Both the position numbers and the translations under genes were made by a program. Of a DNA stretch of 13,366 nt, positions 1 to 8,792 are shown in pieces. The stretch is from Planctomycetota bacterium (GTDB lineage: Bacteria; Planctomycetota; UBA8108): positions 11,695 through 25,060 of the forward strand of contig NZOA01000076.1 in the NCBI GenBank assembly GCA_002695115.1, given 5' to 3'. Numbering within the stretch: position 1 is the first letter of the stretch; each line of letters starts with the position of its first letter. The notes under the pieces are model-generated. The model worked only from the letters and a program-made list of their open reading frames with translations, was not told the DNA's origin and did not search any database.

Positions 1-255
1 CGCCCGCAGCTTGAAGGCTCTTCGTTCGCCGACTCCGGTCCGCAGCGCTTCACGCAGGAGGGGAATTGTCGCGGAGTCCACCTCGCCGATGAAATGCAGG
101 GTCAGGTGGAGGTTCCTGGGGCGGACCCATCGCAGCGCCCCTGGCGGAAGCTTCTCCCGGAGCTCATCCTGGACGAGGACGAACCCGGAGCGGGCCTCGT
201 CGGTAAGCTCGATCGCCATGAAGAGCCTGTGGTTGTTTCGCGGGTCCGCCTTCAT
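1..255 (-). CDS. thpR: RNA 2',3'-cyclic phosphodiesterase (2H phosphoesterase), 3' part outside window
   Basis: This is the N-terminal 85 codons of a minus-strand gene that runs off the left edge. It starts at the ATG whose complement is 253-255. The translation opens with RLFMAIEL at residues 10-17, the usual first beta strand of the family. It then has LRWVRPRNLHLTLHFIGEV at about 41-59, which contains the first HxTx catalytic signature (HLTL, residues 50-53). The second HxTx motif would lie beyond the window. The family hydrolyses 2',3'-cyclic phosphodiester ends of RNA and was formerly called 2'-5' RNA ligase (LigT); it is cytosolic. The ribosome binding site is weak (GGACGA about 9 bases upstream). 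The start sits directly beside the TTGACA of the divergent kdsB promoter candidate. Identification is firm at family level. The in vivo substrate is not known. Confidence 0.88.
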   Translation of the reverse strand, partial: MKADPRNNHRLFMAIELTDEARSGFVLVQDELREKLPPGALRWVRPRNLHLTLHFIGEVDSATIPLLREALRTGVGERRAFKLRA

Positions 256-282
256 TTGACAATTCGTCCGGGCGCTGATAAT
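256..282 (+). promoter_or_regulatory. Candidate sigma70-type promoter for the kdsB-pyrG operon
   Basis: A perfect TTGACA (256-261) is followed after 15 bases by GATAAT (277-282), a 5/6 match to TATAAT. The 15-base spacer is shorter than the optimal 17. Transcription would start near 289-290. That leaves a leader of about 57 bases to the GTG at 347, or about 123 bases to the GTG at 413. The -35 hexamer abuts the divergent thpR start codon. It is the best promoter-like match I noticed by eye, in an AT-richer patch of a GC-rich window. Assignment is by pattern only. Confidence 0.45.
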
Positions 283-412
283 TTGGGCTTTTCGAGGGCG
301 GCCTCTCTCCTGGTCTCCAGCTGTCTTCCGGTATGGGAGCCGGCCGGTGACCGTGCTGTTGTCGTTGCTCTGCGCCCTCGCTTTTCATTCACTCTTGCCG
401 GGAAATTGTAGC

Positions 413-1213
413 GTGAGCGCTCCTGAGAGGACAGCCGCGGTCGTCATTCCAGCCCGCCTGGGCTCCAGGCGGTTCCCCCGAAAGATCCTGGCGCGTGAGA
501 CCGGCAAATACCTCATCCAGCATGTCTGGGAGAGGGTCGTGGATTGTCCCGGTATCAGCAACGTGGTGATCGCCACCGACAGCGAGGAGATTCTCGAGGC
601 CTGCGCCGGCTTCGGCGCGCAGGCGCGGATGACCTCCGCTGAACATCGCTCCGGAACGGATCGGGTCGCCGAGGTAGCGGAAAATCTCAGCGAGGAGCTC
701 ATCGTCAACGTCCAGGGAGATGAACCTTACATCTCACATACAGACATCGGGACCCTCCTGGGACTCTTCGAAGTTTCTGAGGCGGAGCCCGGCGCGGCAG
801 GTGCGACAGTCATGGCCACCCTTGCCGCGGAGCGAACGGATCCCGAGGGGTTCAACGATCCCAATATCGTCAAGGCTGTTGTAAGCGTTGATGGAAGGGC
901 TCTTTACTTCAGCCGTTCGGCGGTTCCGCAGGCCTGCGCTGAAGAGAGCGGGGATGAGGTCGAGTGGCTGCAGCATATAGGGGTCTACGCCTATACCAGG
1001 GAGTTCCTGCTGCGTTTCGCGGCGCTCGAGCCGACGGCTCTCGAGTGGCGTGAGAAGCTCGAGCAGTTGCGGGCGCTCGATCACGGCTACACCATCAGAA
1101 TTGGAAAAGCCCGGGGACAGCATCTGGGAATTGACACCGAAGAAGAGTACACTCGGTTCGTCGAAGAGGAGAAAGGAAGGAGAGAAGACGTCCCGGTCTC
1201 GAGGGAGCCGTGA
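413..1213 (+). CDS. kdsB: 3-deoxy-manno-octulosonate cytidylyltransferase (CMP-Kdo synthetase)
   Basis: The enzyme activates Kdo with CTP to give CMP-Kdo, the donor for the inner core of LPS; it is cytosolic. With the GTG at 413 the protein is 266 aa (E. coli about 248). It shows VIPARLGSRRFPRK near the N-terminus (nucleotide-binding loop), HRSGTDR (79-85), NVQGDEP (99-105, the hallmark motif), NDPNIVK (148-154), HIGVYAY (188-194) and EKLEQLRAL (214-222). I chose GTG 413 because the nucleotidyltransferase fold then begins within 10 residues, as is normal for the family. Its Shine-Dalgarno sequence is poor. An in-frame GTG at 347 has a better one (GGGAG, about 7 bases upstream) and would add 22 mostly hydrophobic residues. 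The downstream neighbour is pyrG, 77 bases away on the same strand, which supplies the CTP this reaction consumes. Confidence 0.95.
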   Translation: MSAPERTAAVVIPARLGSRRFPRKILARETGKYLIQHVWERVVDCPGISNVVIATDSEEILEACAGFGAQARMTSAEHRSGTDRVAEVAENLSEELIVNVQGDEPYISHTDIGTLLGLFEVSEAEPGAAGATVMATLAAERTDPEGFNDPNIVKAVVSVDGRALYFSRSAVPQACAEESGDEVEWLQHIGVYAYTREFLLRFAALEPTALEWREKLEQLRALDHGYTIRIGKARGQHLGIDTEEEYTRFVEEEKGRREDVPVSREP

Positions 1214-1263
1214 TGGGTGTGATCGGTTGGTGGTAATTGAGAAGTTTTGAGATGGTTTGAAGG

Positions 1264-2949
<1,686 letters not shown>

Positions 2950-2956
2950 GGTGGAC

Positions 2957-3484
2957 ATGAACGAAGAAGAAAAAAAAGAAGACGCCGGGATATTTGTCGA
3001 CGAGGACTGGAAGCAGAAGGCCGCGGCTGAGAAGCAGGCTCTCGAGGAGGAGCTCGCTGAAGAGGCCGGGGAATCTTCAGCCGCCGATGGGTCTTCGGAG
3101 GGCGACTACGAGCTTCCTCCCGCGTCCATCGCCAGCCTGCTGCAGGAATTTTCCACCCGCGCGCTCGTTTCTCTCGGCATGATCCATAACCCGATTACCG
3201 GGGATGCCCAGGTGGATCTCAAGGCGGCGGCCTACTCCATCGACATGCTGGCCATTCTGCAGGAAAAGACCGAGGGCAACCTCGAGGACAACGAGGCCGT
3301 CTACCTTGGACAGCTCATCAGCCAGCTTCGCGAAGCGTTCCTGAAGGTGTCCTCCGCTGTGGGTGCCGCGGATGGACCTGCGGGGGAAGAGTCTCCCGGG
3401 GATGAAGAAGCCGCTCCCGCTGAGGAGGCTCCCGCTGAGGAGGCTCCCGCTGAAGAGGCGGCCGGAGAAGAGGCCGGCGCCTGA
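2957..3484 (+). CDS. DUF1844 domain protein with acidic tails
   Basis: This is a 175 aa soluble protein of unknown function. Residues 55-130 match the DUF1844 pattern I know: a first helix (SIASLLQEFSTRALVSLG), a central NPITG turn at 78-82, then the DMLAILQEKTEGNL helix. The N-terminal 50 residues are very acidic and lysine-rich. The C-terminal 45 are low-complexity Glu/Ala/Pro with three APAEE repeats (153-167). No signal peptide or membrane segment is seen. The start is ATG 2957, preceded by GAGGTGG and only 7 bases after the pyrG stop, so translation is likely coupled to pyrG. An 8-base A run (2970-2977) lies just inside the start. The domain call is strong. Its biochemical role is not established as far as I know. 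Confidence 0.88.
   Translation: MNEEEKKEDAGIFVDEDWKQKAAAEKQALEEELAEEAGESSAADGSSEGDYELPPASIASLLQEFSTRALVSLGMIHNPITGDAQVDLKAAAYSIDMLAILQEKTEGNLEDNEAVYLGQLISQLREAFLKVSSAVGAADGPAGEESPGDEEAAPAEEAPAEEAPAEEAAGEEAGA
3413..3457 (+). repeat. Three tandem 15-bp repeats encoding APAEE
   Basis: GCTCCCGCTGAGGAG occurs at 3413-3427 and 3428-3442. A third copy at 3443-3457 has one change (GAG to GAA). The unit is five whole codons, so copy-number change would lengthen or shorten the acidic tail of the DUF1844 protein without shifting frame. The near identity of the copies suggests recent duplication by slippage. Confidence 0.9.
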
Positions 3485-3499
3485 GCACCCGCTCAGGTG
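3478..3499. terminator. Palindrome spanning both stop codons at a convergent junction
   Basis: CCTGAGC (3480-3486) and GCTCAGG (3491-3497) form a perfect 7-bp stem with the 4-base loop ACCC. A G-U pair and a C-G pair extend it to 3478/3499. The TGA stop of the DUF1844 gene (3482-3484) is in the left arm. The TGA stop of lptG (complement of 3493-3495) is in the right arm, so the stops pair with each other. Neither strand has a T tract after the stem, so it is not a classic intrinsic terminator. It may act as a bidirectional pause or an mRNA 3'-end stabiliser. Confidence 0.5.
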
Positions 3500-4656
3500 G
3501 GGATCTGGTCGAAGAGCGTGAGCCCCAGCGCTCCAAAGAGCATGATCGGGAACCAGGCGGCCAGGGTCGGCGAGAAGTAGTTGCCGTCGATGGCGATGCT
3601 CGCGCAGACCGAGGTCACCAGGTAGAAGGCGGCCCCGATGAGAAAGCTCGCCACCAGCCCCAGGAAGATGCTGCGGTTCTCCATTTTCAGGACAAAGGGT
3701 AGCCCGAGGAAGAGCAGGAGTATATGGGCGAGAGGGAAGGCGAAATGGTGGTGCAGCTTGACGGCCAGGTGGCGGTGGTAGTCCTGGCGTTTGAACTGTG
3801 ACTGCAGCTGTTTCCAGGAGAGGTAGGAGATCTCCCTATTGCTGGCCTCGAGATCGATCGGCTGCAGGGTCGTCTCGAGCTTCATCTTCGCGAAGACTTT
3901 TTTCAGGCGCTGGAAATCCCTGCGGTCCTCATTCAGCACCAGGTCTCCCTCGTTGTCCCATTTCTGTATCGAGCCATCGTAGAGAGTCCAGAAGCCCTCC
4001 TCGGATTCCGGGGGGCCGGTCTGGACCCACTTCATCTGGTTGGCGTTGATATGGCGCTTCGCCTTCGCGTTGGGATGGCGCTCGAGGATCTTGACCATCC
4101 TGCCGATCTGGGCGGTGGTCGAGTACTGCCCAACCTCTATTCTCAGCCCATGCCTGCTGTCGTAGTAGGCTTCCGGTTCGAGCAGTCTCGATCTCGAGAT
4201 CGCCAGGGCGGTCCGGATGGATTCTCTATTGCCCGGAAGGACGACCTCCTGCAGGTAGAAGGTCAGCCCGATCAGGAGGAAGGAGATGATGAAAACAGGC
4301 AGCAGGAGACGGTAGACACTCATGCCGTTGGTCTTGAGCGCCTGGATTTCGTTGTTGCGGTTGAGCAGCGTTACGGTGAAGAGCCCCGCCGCCGAGGTCA
4401 GGATCGGCCCCATGAAATTGGTGAAAACCGTGGGAATCATCGCCAGGTTGTACTTCAGCAGGGTGGAGAGAATATTACCCTCCTCACGCATGAAGCGGTC
4501 GAACTTGAAGCTGAACTCGATGGCCACGAAGAAGCCGGCGAAGATGATGAAGCAGGCGATGTAGGCGCCCAGGAAGAGACGCGCCACGTAGAGATCGACT
4601 GTCTTGATCCTCATCTTTCCGAGACCCGCCATGCGTGGTTTCTTCTGCTGGCTCAT
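3493..4656 (-). CDS. lptG: LptF/LptG family LPS-export ABC permease, LptG-like
   Basis: This is an inner-membrane permease subunit of the Lpt transporter, which extracts LPS and feeds it to the periplasmic bridge. It is 387 aa, normal for the family. Three N-terminal membrane helices (about 22-48, 68-98, 117-137) are followed by a periplasmic beta-rich domain and three C-terminal helices. Between helices 2 and 3 is NRNNEIQALKTNGMSVYR (99-116), the cytoplasmic coupling helix that contacts the LptB ATPase. The C-terminal helix FAFPLAHILLLFLGLPFVL resembles LptG. I assign LptG rather than LptF from its second position in the pair and its C-terminal helices, so the paralogue choice is moderate. 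The ATG overlaps the upstream stop in a 4-base ATGA, indicating translational coupling. No lptA, lptB or lptC is in the window. Confidence 0.85.
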   Translation of the reverse strand: MSQQKKPRMAGLGKMRIKTVDLYVARLFLGAYIACFIIFAGFFVAIEFSFKFDRFMREEGNILSTLLKYNLAMIPTVFTNFMGPILTSAAGLFTVTLLNRNNEIQALKTNGMSVYRLLLPVFIISFLLIGLTFYLQEVVLPGNRESIRTALAISRSRLLEPEAYYDSRHGLRIEVGQYSTTAQIGRMVKILERHPNAKAKRHINANQMKWVQTGPPESEEGFWTLYDGSIQKWDNEGDLVLNEDRRDFQRLKKVFAKMKLETTLQPIDLEASNREISYLSWKQLQSQFKRQDYHRHLAVKLHHHFAFPLAHILLLFLGLPFVLKMENRSIFLGLVASFLIGAAFYLVTSVCASIAIDGNYFSPTLAAWFPIMLFGALGLTLFDQIPT

Positions 4657-5990
4657 CGACGGACGGCTCTCTGGAGGAATAAGGCAGTGATCAGGAGCAG
4701 GGCGGCGTTGGGTATCGCCAGGGCGAGTACCGGGGATGTGTCGGTGCTCCGCGCCAGGTACTCGCCGACCATGAGCAGCGGGTAGAAGGTGACCAGCACG
4801 ATGATCGTGCTCATGAAGAAGGGAACCAGGCGGCTGGAGAAGCTTGCCATGAAGCAGAGGGCCGCTCCCAGCAGAGGAAAGGTCAGTCCCGAGAGCGTGA
4901 AGGCGTTTCTCCGGTGCCGTTCTCCCAGGGCGAGCCGGAGCTCCTTCCCGAGCTCCGGCTTCCCGGGATCGATCGCGATTCTCTTTTCCAGCTCATCGAT
5001 ACGCCCGTTGAGGCCCGAGGCGGGAAGATCTTTCAGCTTTCTCCGCCTACCCTGGAAGGAGAGGGGGATGGTGATGCTTTCGGAGATAGAGAATTTCTGG
5101 ATGAAGCTGTCCGTTCCGGATCTCGTGCCGCTGATGTGCTCGGGCACCAGGATGTCGACTCCCTTGAGATGGAGGTTTACGCCGCGCTGGTCCGGGGAGA
5201 TCTCGATGCGCCCCTCCAGCGCGAGCAGGGTCACGGTTTCGGGCAGCTGCTGGGGCAGCTGGCCGCGGACCTGGGGAATGAAGGTCGACTGGAGCTCCCG
5301 ATGCATATCGATCTGGACCCGCTGCAGATCGGTTCCATCGTATTGTCCGACGAAGAGACTTCCGCTGCCCTCCGGCAGCAATATCGTCCGGTTCACTCCC
5401 GAACCCAGGCTCTCGAGCTGTCGGATGATGTATTGTTGCAGGTTGTTCTTTTCAAAATGGATCTCGGGGATGACCCAGCCGTTGAGGTAGTAGCCGAGGC
5501 CGCCGCAGGCGAGAGCGAGCACCATCACGGGGCCGAGCATCTGCAGATGGGAGGCTCCGTGGCAGCGTATCGCCGCCACCTCCAGGTCCGCGGACATCCT
5601 GCCGTAGGTAAGGGTGACCCCAGCCAGCAGGGCCAGCGGCAGGGAGAAAAAAAGCGGGTAGGCGAAGGTCTTGATCAGGAAGGGCCAGATGAAGGCGAAC
5701 TGTATCCCGCTTCGGATTGTCTGGAAGGTCACCATCGCGCAATAAAGTACCGACACCAGGAGTATGCAGAGTATGACGGCCTGCATCGCCTCCAGGGTGA
5801 CGTACTTTCCAATGGTCCAGGGCAGACGCCGCCGCCGTATTTTCCAGTTCTCCTGGCCGTATTGGGAGAACGGAGCGGCCACCGGCTCCGCCACGGGAGG
5901 GGGCACCTCCAGTGTCACCTCGGTGGAATGAGCTTCCACATCGACTCCTCGGGTTTTCGCTTCACTGGATTCTTCACTTCCTGTCCGCAT
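4653..5990 (-). CDS. lptF: LptF/LptG family LPS-export ABC permease, LptF-like, with N-terminal extension
   Basis: This is the partner permease of the Lpt LPS exporter, upstream of lptG in the same transcript. It is 445 aa, with six predicted membrane helices (about 67-89, 104-127, 150-171, 364-384, 388-409, 419-439). A large periplasmic domain lies at about 172-360. The coupling-helix motif GRMSADLEVAAIRCHGAS is at 130-147. Unlike typical LptF, some 60 residues precede helix 1: an acidic, Pro/Val-rich stretch (1-45) and then a basic IRRRR cluster (51-55). The ATG complementing 5988-5990 has no clear Shine-Dalgarno. A GTG at codon 18 (complement of 5937-5939) follows GAGGAG at good spacing and would give 428 aa, still with an extension. 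The LptF versus LptG assignment rests on gene order and general resemblance. Confidence 0.83.
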   Translation of the reverse strand: MRTGSEESSEAKTRGVDVEAHSTEVTLEVPPPVAEPVAAPFSQYGQENWKIRRRRLPWTIGKYVTLEAMQAVILCILLVSVLYCAMVTFQTIRSGIQFAFIWPFLIKTFAYPLFFSLPLALLAGVTLTYGRMSADLEVAAIRCHGASHLQMLGPVMVLALACGGLGYYLNGWVIPEIHFEKNNLQQYIIRQLESLGSGVNRTILLPEGSGSLFVGQYDGTDLQRVQIDMHRELQSTFIPQVRGQLPQQLPETVTLLALEGRIEISPDQRGVNLHLKGVDILVPEHISGTRSGTDSFIQKFSISESITIPLSFQGRRRKLKDLPASGLNGRIDELEKRIAIDPGKPELGKELRLALGERHRRNAFTLSGLTFPLLGAALCFMASFSSRLVPFFMSTIIVLVTFYPLLMVGEYLARSTDTSPVLALAIPNAALLLITALFLQRAVRR

Positions 5991-6217
5991 ATTACAGATA
6001 CATTATTCAAAAGGCAAACGGGGAGAAGCTGACGGTCGGTGAGAAGTGCGTGCTGGCATGAATGAACCGGTCCCGTTAGGATTCGCGTTCGAGAGGCGCT
6101 CCGAGGCCGCGAAGGAAGGCCGGCTCGCGGTCTTCTAGCTGTGAATTGACCGGGCGAGCAGCCGGGTGGATTCCGTGCTTATTCATGATGGTGCCGCGGC
6201 GGGACAGGATCACTGAG

Positions 6218-7021
6218 ATGACAGAGCAGGAATACAACGCCGGCGGCGGAGGAGGGGGCCTCGAGAGCCCGGCGCAGGAGGCCCTTGCGCCCAGGGACAA
6301 AGGCAGGAGCTGCCTCTTCTGGGGCTGCGGCGGCTGCTTGCTGCTGGCGCTCCTCGTCGTTGCCGGAAGTGGGGGCTGCATCTACGTGGGCTACCGGCAG
6401 CTCCTGTCTTTTACCGAGGAGGAGGGGGTCGTCTATGAAAAGATCCCGGATTCTCCGCGGAAAGCCGGGGAGATCAGGTCGCGGATCGAGCGTTTCCACC
6501 AGGACCTGGCCGCCGGTGAGACGGAACTTATCCTGGGAGCTGACGATCTCAATATCCTCCTGCTCGAGCACCCCGATCCCGATATGGCCGAATACGCCGA
6601 GTTCCAGCGCTTCCGGATCGCCGATTCCGTTCTCCTGGCGGATGTGAGCCTGCCGATGGACTGGGTGATTGAACGAATTGAGATGCTCGAGGCAGGGGGA
6701 AGGGACCAGCGCCCGGATCTGAAGCTGGCGAAGGCCTTTTTCGAGCTCTTTGGGGGGCGCCATTTCAACGCATCCATCGAGCTGGCGATCGGGATCTCCC
6801 GGGGGGAGGTTCGCGTGAAGATCGAGAAGGTGGTAACGGGCGCCGGGATCGAGATCGGCCCGGAGCACCTGGCTTCCCAACAGCGAGGCCAGCAGGCGCC
6901 GCTTGCGGATCTGGAGAGAAAGGTCGCGGCGGCTTTCGGAGAGCTGTTCTCCGGGCGGCAGGACACCCGGAAGCGGCTCGAGCTCCGCGGTAAAGAGATG
7001 ATCCTGGGCGAGGGCCCCTGA
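6218..7021 (+). CDS. Membrane-anchored protein of unknown function
   Basis: I do not recognise a family. The 267 aa protein has a short glycine-rich N-terminus (six Gly at 9-14). One cysteine-rich hydrophobic segment follows (about 32-57, beginning CLFWGCGGC) and probably serves as an uncleaved anchor. An extracytoplasmic domain of about 200 residues comes next. Within that domain ELILGADDLNILLLEHPD and later FGGRHFNASIELAIGISRGEVRVK alternate hydrophobic and polar residues, suggesting beta strands. A DLNxLL-type motif after a single helix recalls small envelope-anchored beta-sandwich proteins, but that is only a layout resemblance. I chose ATG 6218; ATGs at 6185 and 6188 and a further in-frame start at 6146 would add up to 24 residues. 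It is divergent from lptF, with 227 bases between them in which I see nothing convincing. Confidence 0.7.
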   Translation: MTEQEYNAGGGGGGLESPAQEALAPRDKGRSCLFWGCGGCLLLALLVVAGSGGCIYVGYRQLLSFTEEEGVVYEKIPDSPRKAGEIRSRIERFHQDLAAGETELILGADDLNILLLEHPDPDMAEYAEFQRFRIADSVLLADVSLPMDWVIERIEMLEAGGRDQRPDLKLAKAFFELFGGRHFNASIELAIGISRGEVRVKIEKVVTGAGIEIGPEHLASQQRGQQAPLADLERKVAAAFGELFSGRQDTRKRLELRGKEMILGEGP

Positions 7022-7034
7022 CGATCCGGCAGGG
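7016..7034. terminator. Weak hairpin at the convergent junction before ggt
   Basis: CCCTG (7016-7020) and CAGGG (7030-7034) form a 5-bp stem with a 9-base loop. It overlaps the end of the plus-strand gene and the 19-base gap before the ggt stop. There is no T tract. It could be a weak bidirectional terminator, or chance. Confidence 0.22.
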
Positions 7035-7040
7035 AGGCTC

Positions 7041-8738
7041 TCAATACCCGGCGGCGGCGGAGTCCGGGCGCCTGCGGTCGCAGCCCGCCTCCAGTGTTCC
7101 ATCGCGGCGTACCGTGATCGCCATGGCTGATCCCTGTTTGCCGCTGCGCTCTTCCACGAGATGTCCCATCTTTTCGAGCGCGGCGCGGGTAGAGGCCGAG
7201 AGGGCGCCCGCTTCCACCAGGAGCTTGTCGGGGAGCCACTGGTGATGCAGGCGCGGGGCATCCACCGCGTCCTGGATGGGCAGGCCGTGGACCAGGTGGT
7301 TGATGATGATTCCCAGCACGGTATTGATGATCGTGCGGCCTCCGGGGGAGCCCAGCACCAGGACGGGTCGGCCCGCCTTCGCGACGATGGTGGGCGACAT
7401 GCTCGAGAGCATCCTCTTTCCCGGCGCCACCAGGTTCGGTTTCGTTCCGATGAGGCCCTTCTCGGTGGTGAGGCCGGCCCGCGGGTTGAAATCTCCCATC
7501 TCGTTGTTGAGCAGGAAGCCCGCGCCGGGGACGACGATTCGCGAGCCGTAGCTGTATTCGAGGGTCGTGGTGAGGGCGACGGACATCTTTCGCGAGTCGA
7601 CAACGCTCAGGTGGGTAGTCTCCGAGCCCTGCGCCGGCCAGGTGAAGGTGGTGGGGGATGAACTGGATGCCTTCTGGGGGTCGATCGTCGCCGCCAGGGT
7701 TCGGGCGTAGCTTTTCGAGGTGAGCCTCTCAACGGGCACCTCGACAAAATCCGCATCGGCCAGGTGCCGGGCGCGGTCTGCGTAGGCTCTCCTCATGGCC
7801 TCCGCCAGCAGGTGCACCTCCCCGGGGGAGCGGAAAGCGGCGGTTTGGATGCCTGTCTCCTCGAGCAGGTTGAGCATCTCGACCAGCGCCACGCCGCCGG
7901 AGCTTGGCGGCGGCATGGAGATGAGGTCGAAGCCCCGGAAGGTACCGCGCACGGGCTCGCGCTCTACGGGCTTGTAGTCGCGCAGGTCCGCCATATTGAT
8001 GAGTCCCCCTCCGCGCCTCATCTCGGCAGCTATCAGTTCGGCGGTTTTTCCACTGTAGAAGCCGGCGGCGCCCCGGTCCCGGATGCGTCCGAGGGTTTCG
8101 GCCAGCTCGCCCTGTACCAGGAGGTCGCCGGCCCGGTAGGGCTCTCCCCCCTTCGAGAACTGCGCGAGGGTGGCGGGGTATTTGCTGAATTGCTTGAGGC
8201 GGCCCGCGAGCTCCGCGGCCAGTCCGGGGCTGAGCCTGAAGCCCTGCGCTGCGAGGCGGACCGCGGGCTCGACGAGGTCCTTCCACGGCAGCTTGCCGAG
8301 CCGCTGGTGCGCGAGGTAGAGACCGGCCACCGAGCCGGGGACTCCAACCGCCAGGTGGCTGAAGTGATGGCGCGCGGAGTCGTATTCTCCCTTCTCGTCG
8401 AGGAACATGTCCGGGCGGGATGCCGCAGGGGCGCGCTCTCGAAAATCGAAGGTCGTCGCTGTTCCGTCCTCGAGCATCACGACCATGAAGCCTCCTCCTC
8501 CGATATTCCCGGCGGCGGGATGGGTAACGGCGAGGGCGAAGGCGGTCGCGATAGCCGCATCGACGGCATTTCCTCCGCCCCGCAGGACAGCGCGGCCCAC
8601 CTCGGAGGCGTGGAGGTCCTGGCTGACGACCATGCCGTTTTTCGCCCGGTAGGGCGCGGCGTCCGGGCGGTTCTGCTGCGCGCAGGCGGTACCGCAGAGG
8701 AGGAAGAAGAGTACCGGTATGCTGCGAGTCGCTTTCAT
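7041..8738 (-). CDS. ggt: Gamma-glutamyltranspeptidase (glutathione hydrolase precursor)
   Basis: Ggt cleaves the gamma-glutamyl bond of glutathione and related peptides outside the cytoplasm, transferring the glutamyl group to water or amino acids and leaving Cys-Gly. The 565 aa precursor (E. coli 580) has a signal peptide with hydrophobic core PVLFFLL and a likely signal peptidase I site after ACA (about residue 21). GGNAVDAAIA and GNIGGGGFMV are family hallmarks of the large subunit. ETTHLSVVD places the autoprocessing and catalytic nucleophile at Thr374, giving a small subunit of about 192 aa. MPPPSSGG and GSPGGRTIINTVLG form the glutamate-binding and oxyanion elements. The enzyme appears intact. 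It begins 54 bases after the sigma-factor stop on the same strand, so the two probably share a transcript. Confidence 0.96.
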   Translation of the reverse strand: MKATRSIPVLFFLLCGTACAQQNRPDAAPYRAKNGMVVSQDLHASEVGRAVLRGGGNAVDAAIATAFALAVTHPAAGNIGGGGFMVVMLEDGTATTFDFRERAPAASRPDMFLDEKGEYDSARHHFSHLAVGVPGSVAGLYLAHQRLGKLPWKDLVEPAVRLAAQGFRLSPGLAAELAGRLKQFSKYPATLAQFSKGGEPYRAGDLLVQGELAETLGRIRDRGAAGFYSGKTAELIAAEMRRGGGLINMADLRDYKPVEREPVRGTFRGFDLISMPPPSSGGVALVEMLNLLEETGIQTAAFRSPGEVHLLAEAMRRAYADRARHLADADFVEVPVERLTSKSYARTLAATIDPQKASSSSPTTFTWPAQGSETTHLSVVDSRKMSVALTTTLEYSYGSRIVVPGAGFLLNNEMGDFNPRAGLTTEKGLIGTKPNLVAPGKRMLSSMSPTIVAKAGRPVLVLGSPGGRTIINTVLGIIINHLVHGLPIQDAVDAPRLHHQWLPDKLLVEAGALSASTRAALEKMGHLVEERSGKQGSAMAITVRRDGTLEAGCDRRRPDSAAAGY

Positions 8739-8792
8739 AAGCTCGTTCTCGAATCGCGGAGGAGGGGCTGGACCCTCTGTCTCCGGCTCAGG

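Noticed and set aside
4914..6032. A 372-codon plus-strand frame opposite lptF
   Set aside because: It is antisense to a clear six-helix permease, with shadow-like composition and no motif.
5991..6217. Possible -10 element (AATAAT on the minus strand, complement of 6002-6007) just ahead of lptF, suggesting a leaderless mRNA
   Set aside because: No -35 element lies at suitable spacing and the lptF start codon is itself uncertain. On the plus strand, TTGACC at 6146-6151 has no -10 partner at 16-18 bases.
6179..7603. A 474-codon minus-strand frame spanning the unknown membrane-protein gene and part of ggt
   Set aside because: It overlaps ggt in another frame, is Arg/Ser/Pro-rich, and has no recognisable domain. 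It is typical of shadow frames in GC-rich DNA.
8761..8778. Short GAGGG/CCCTC stem between the sigma and ggt genes as a terminator
   Set aside because: It is only 5 bp with no T tract and lies within a 54-base gap of a probable operon, so chance is the simpler explanation.
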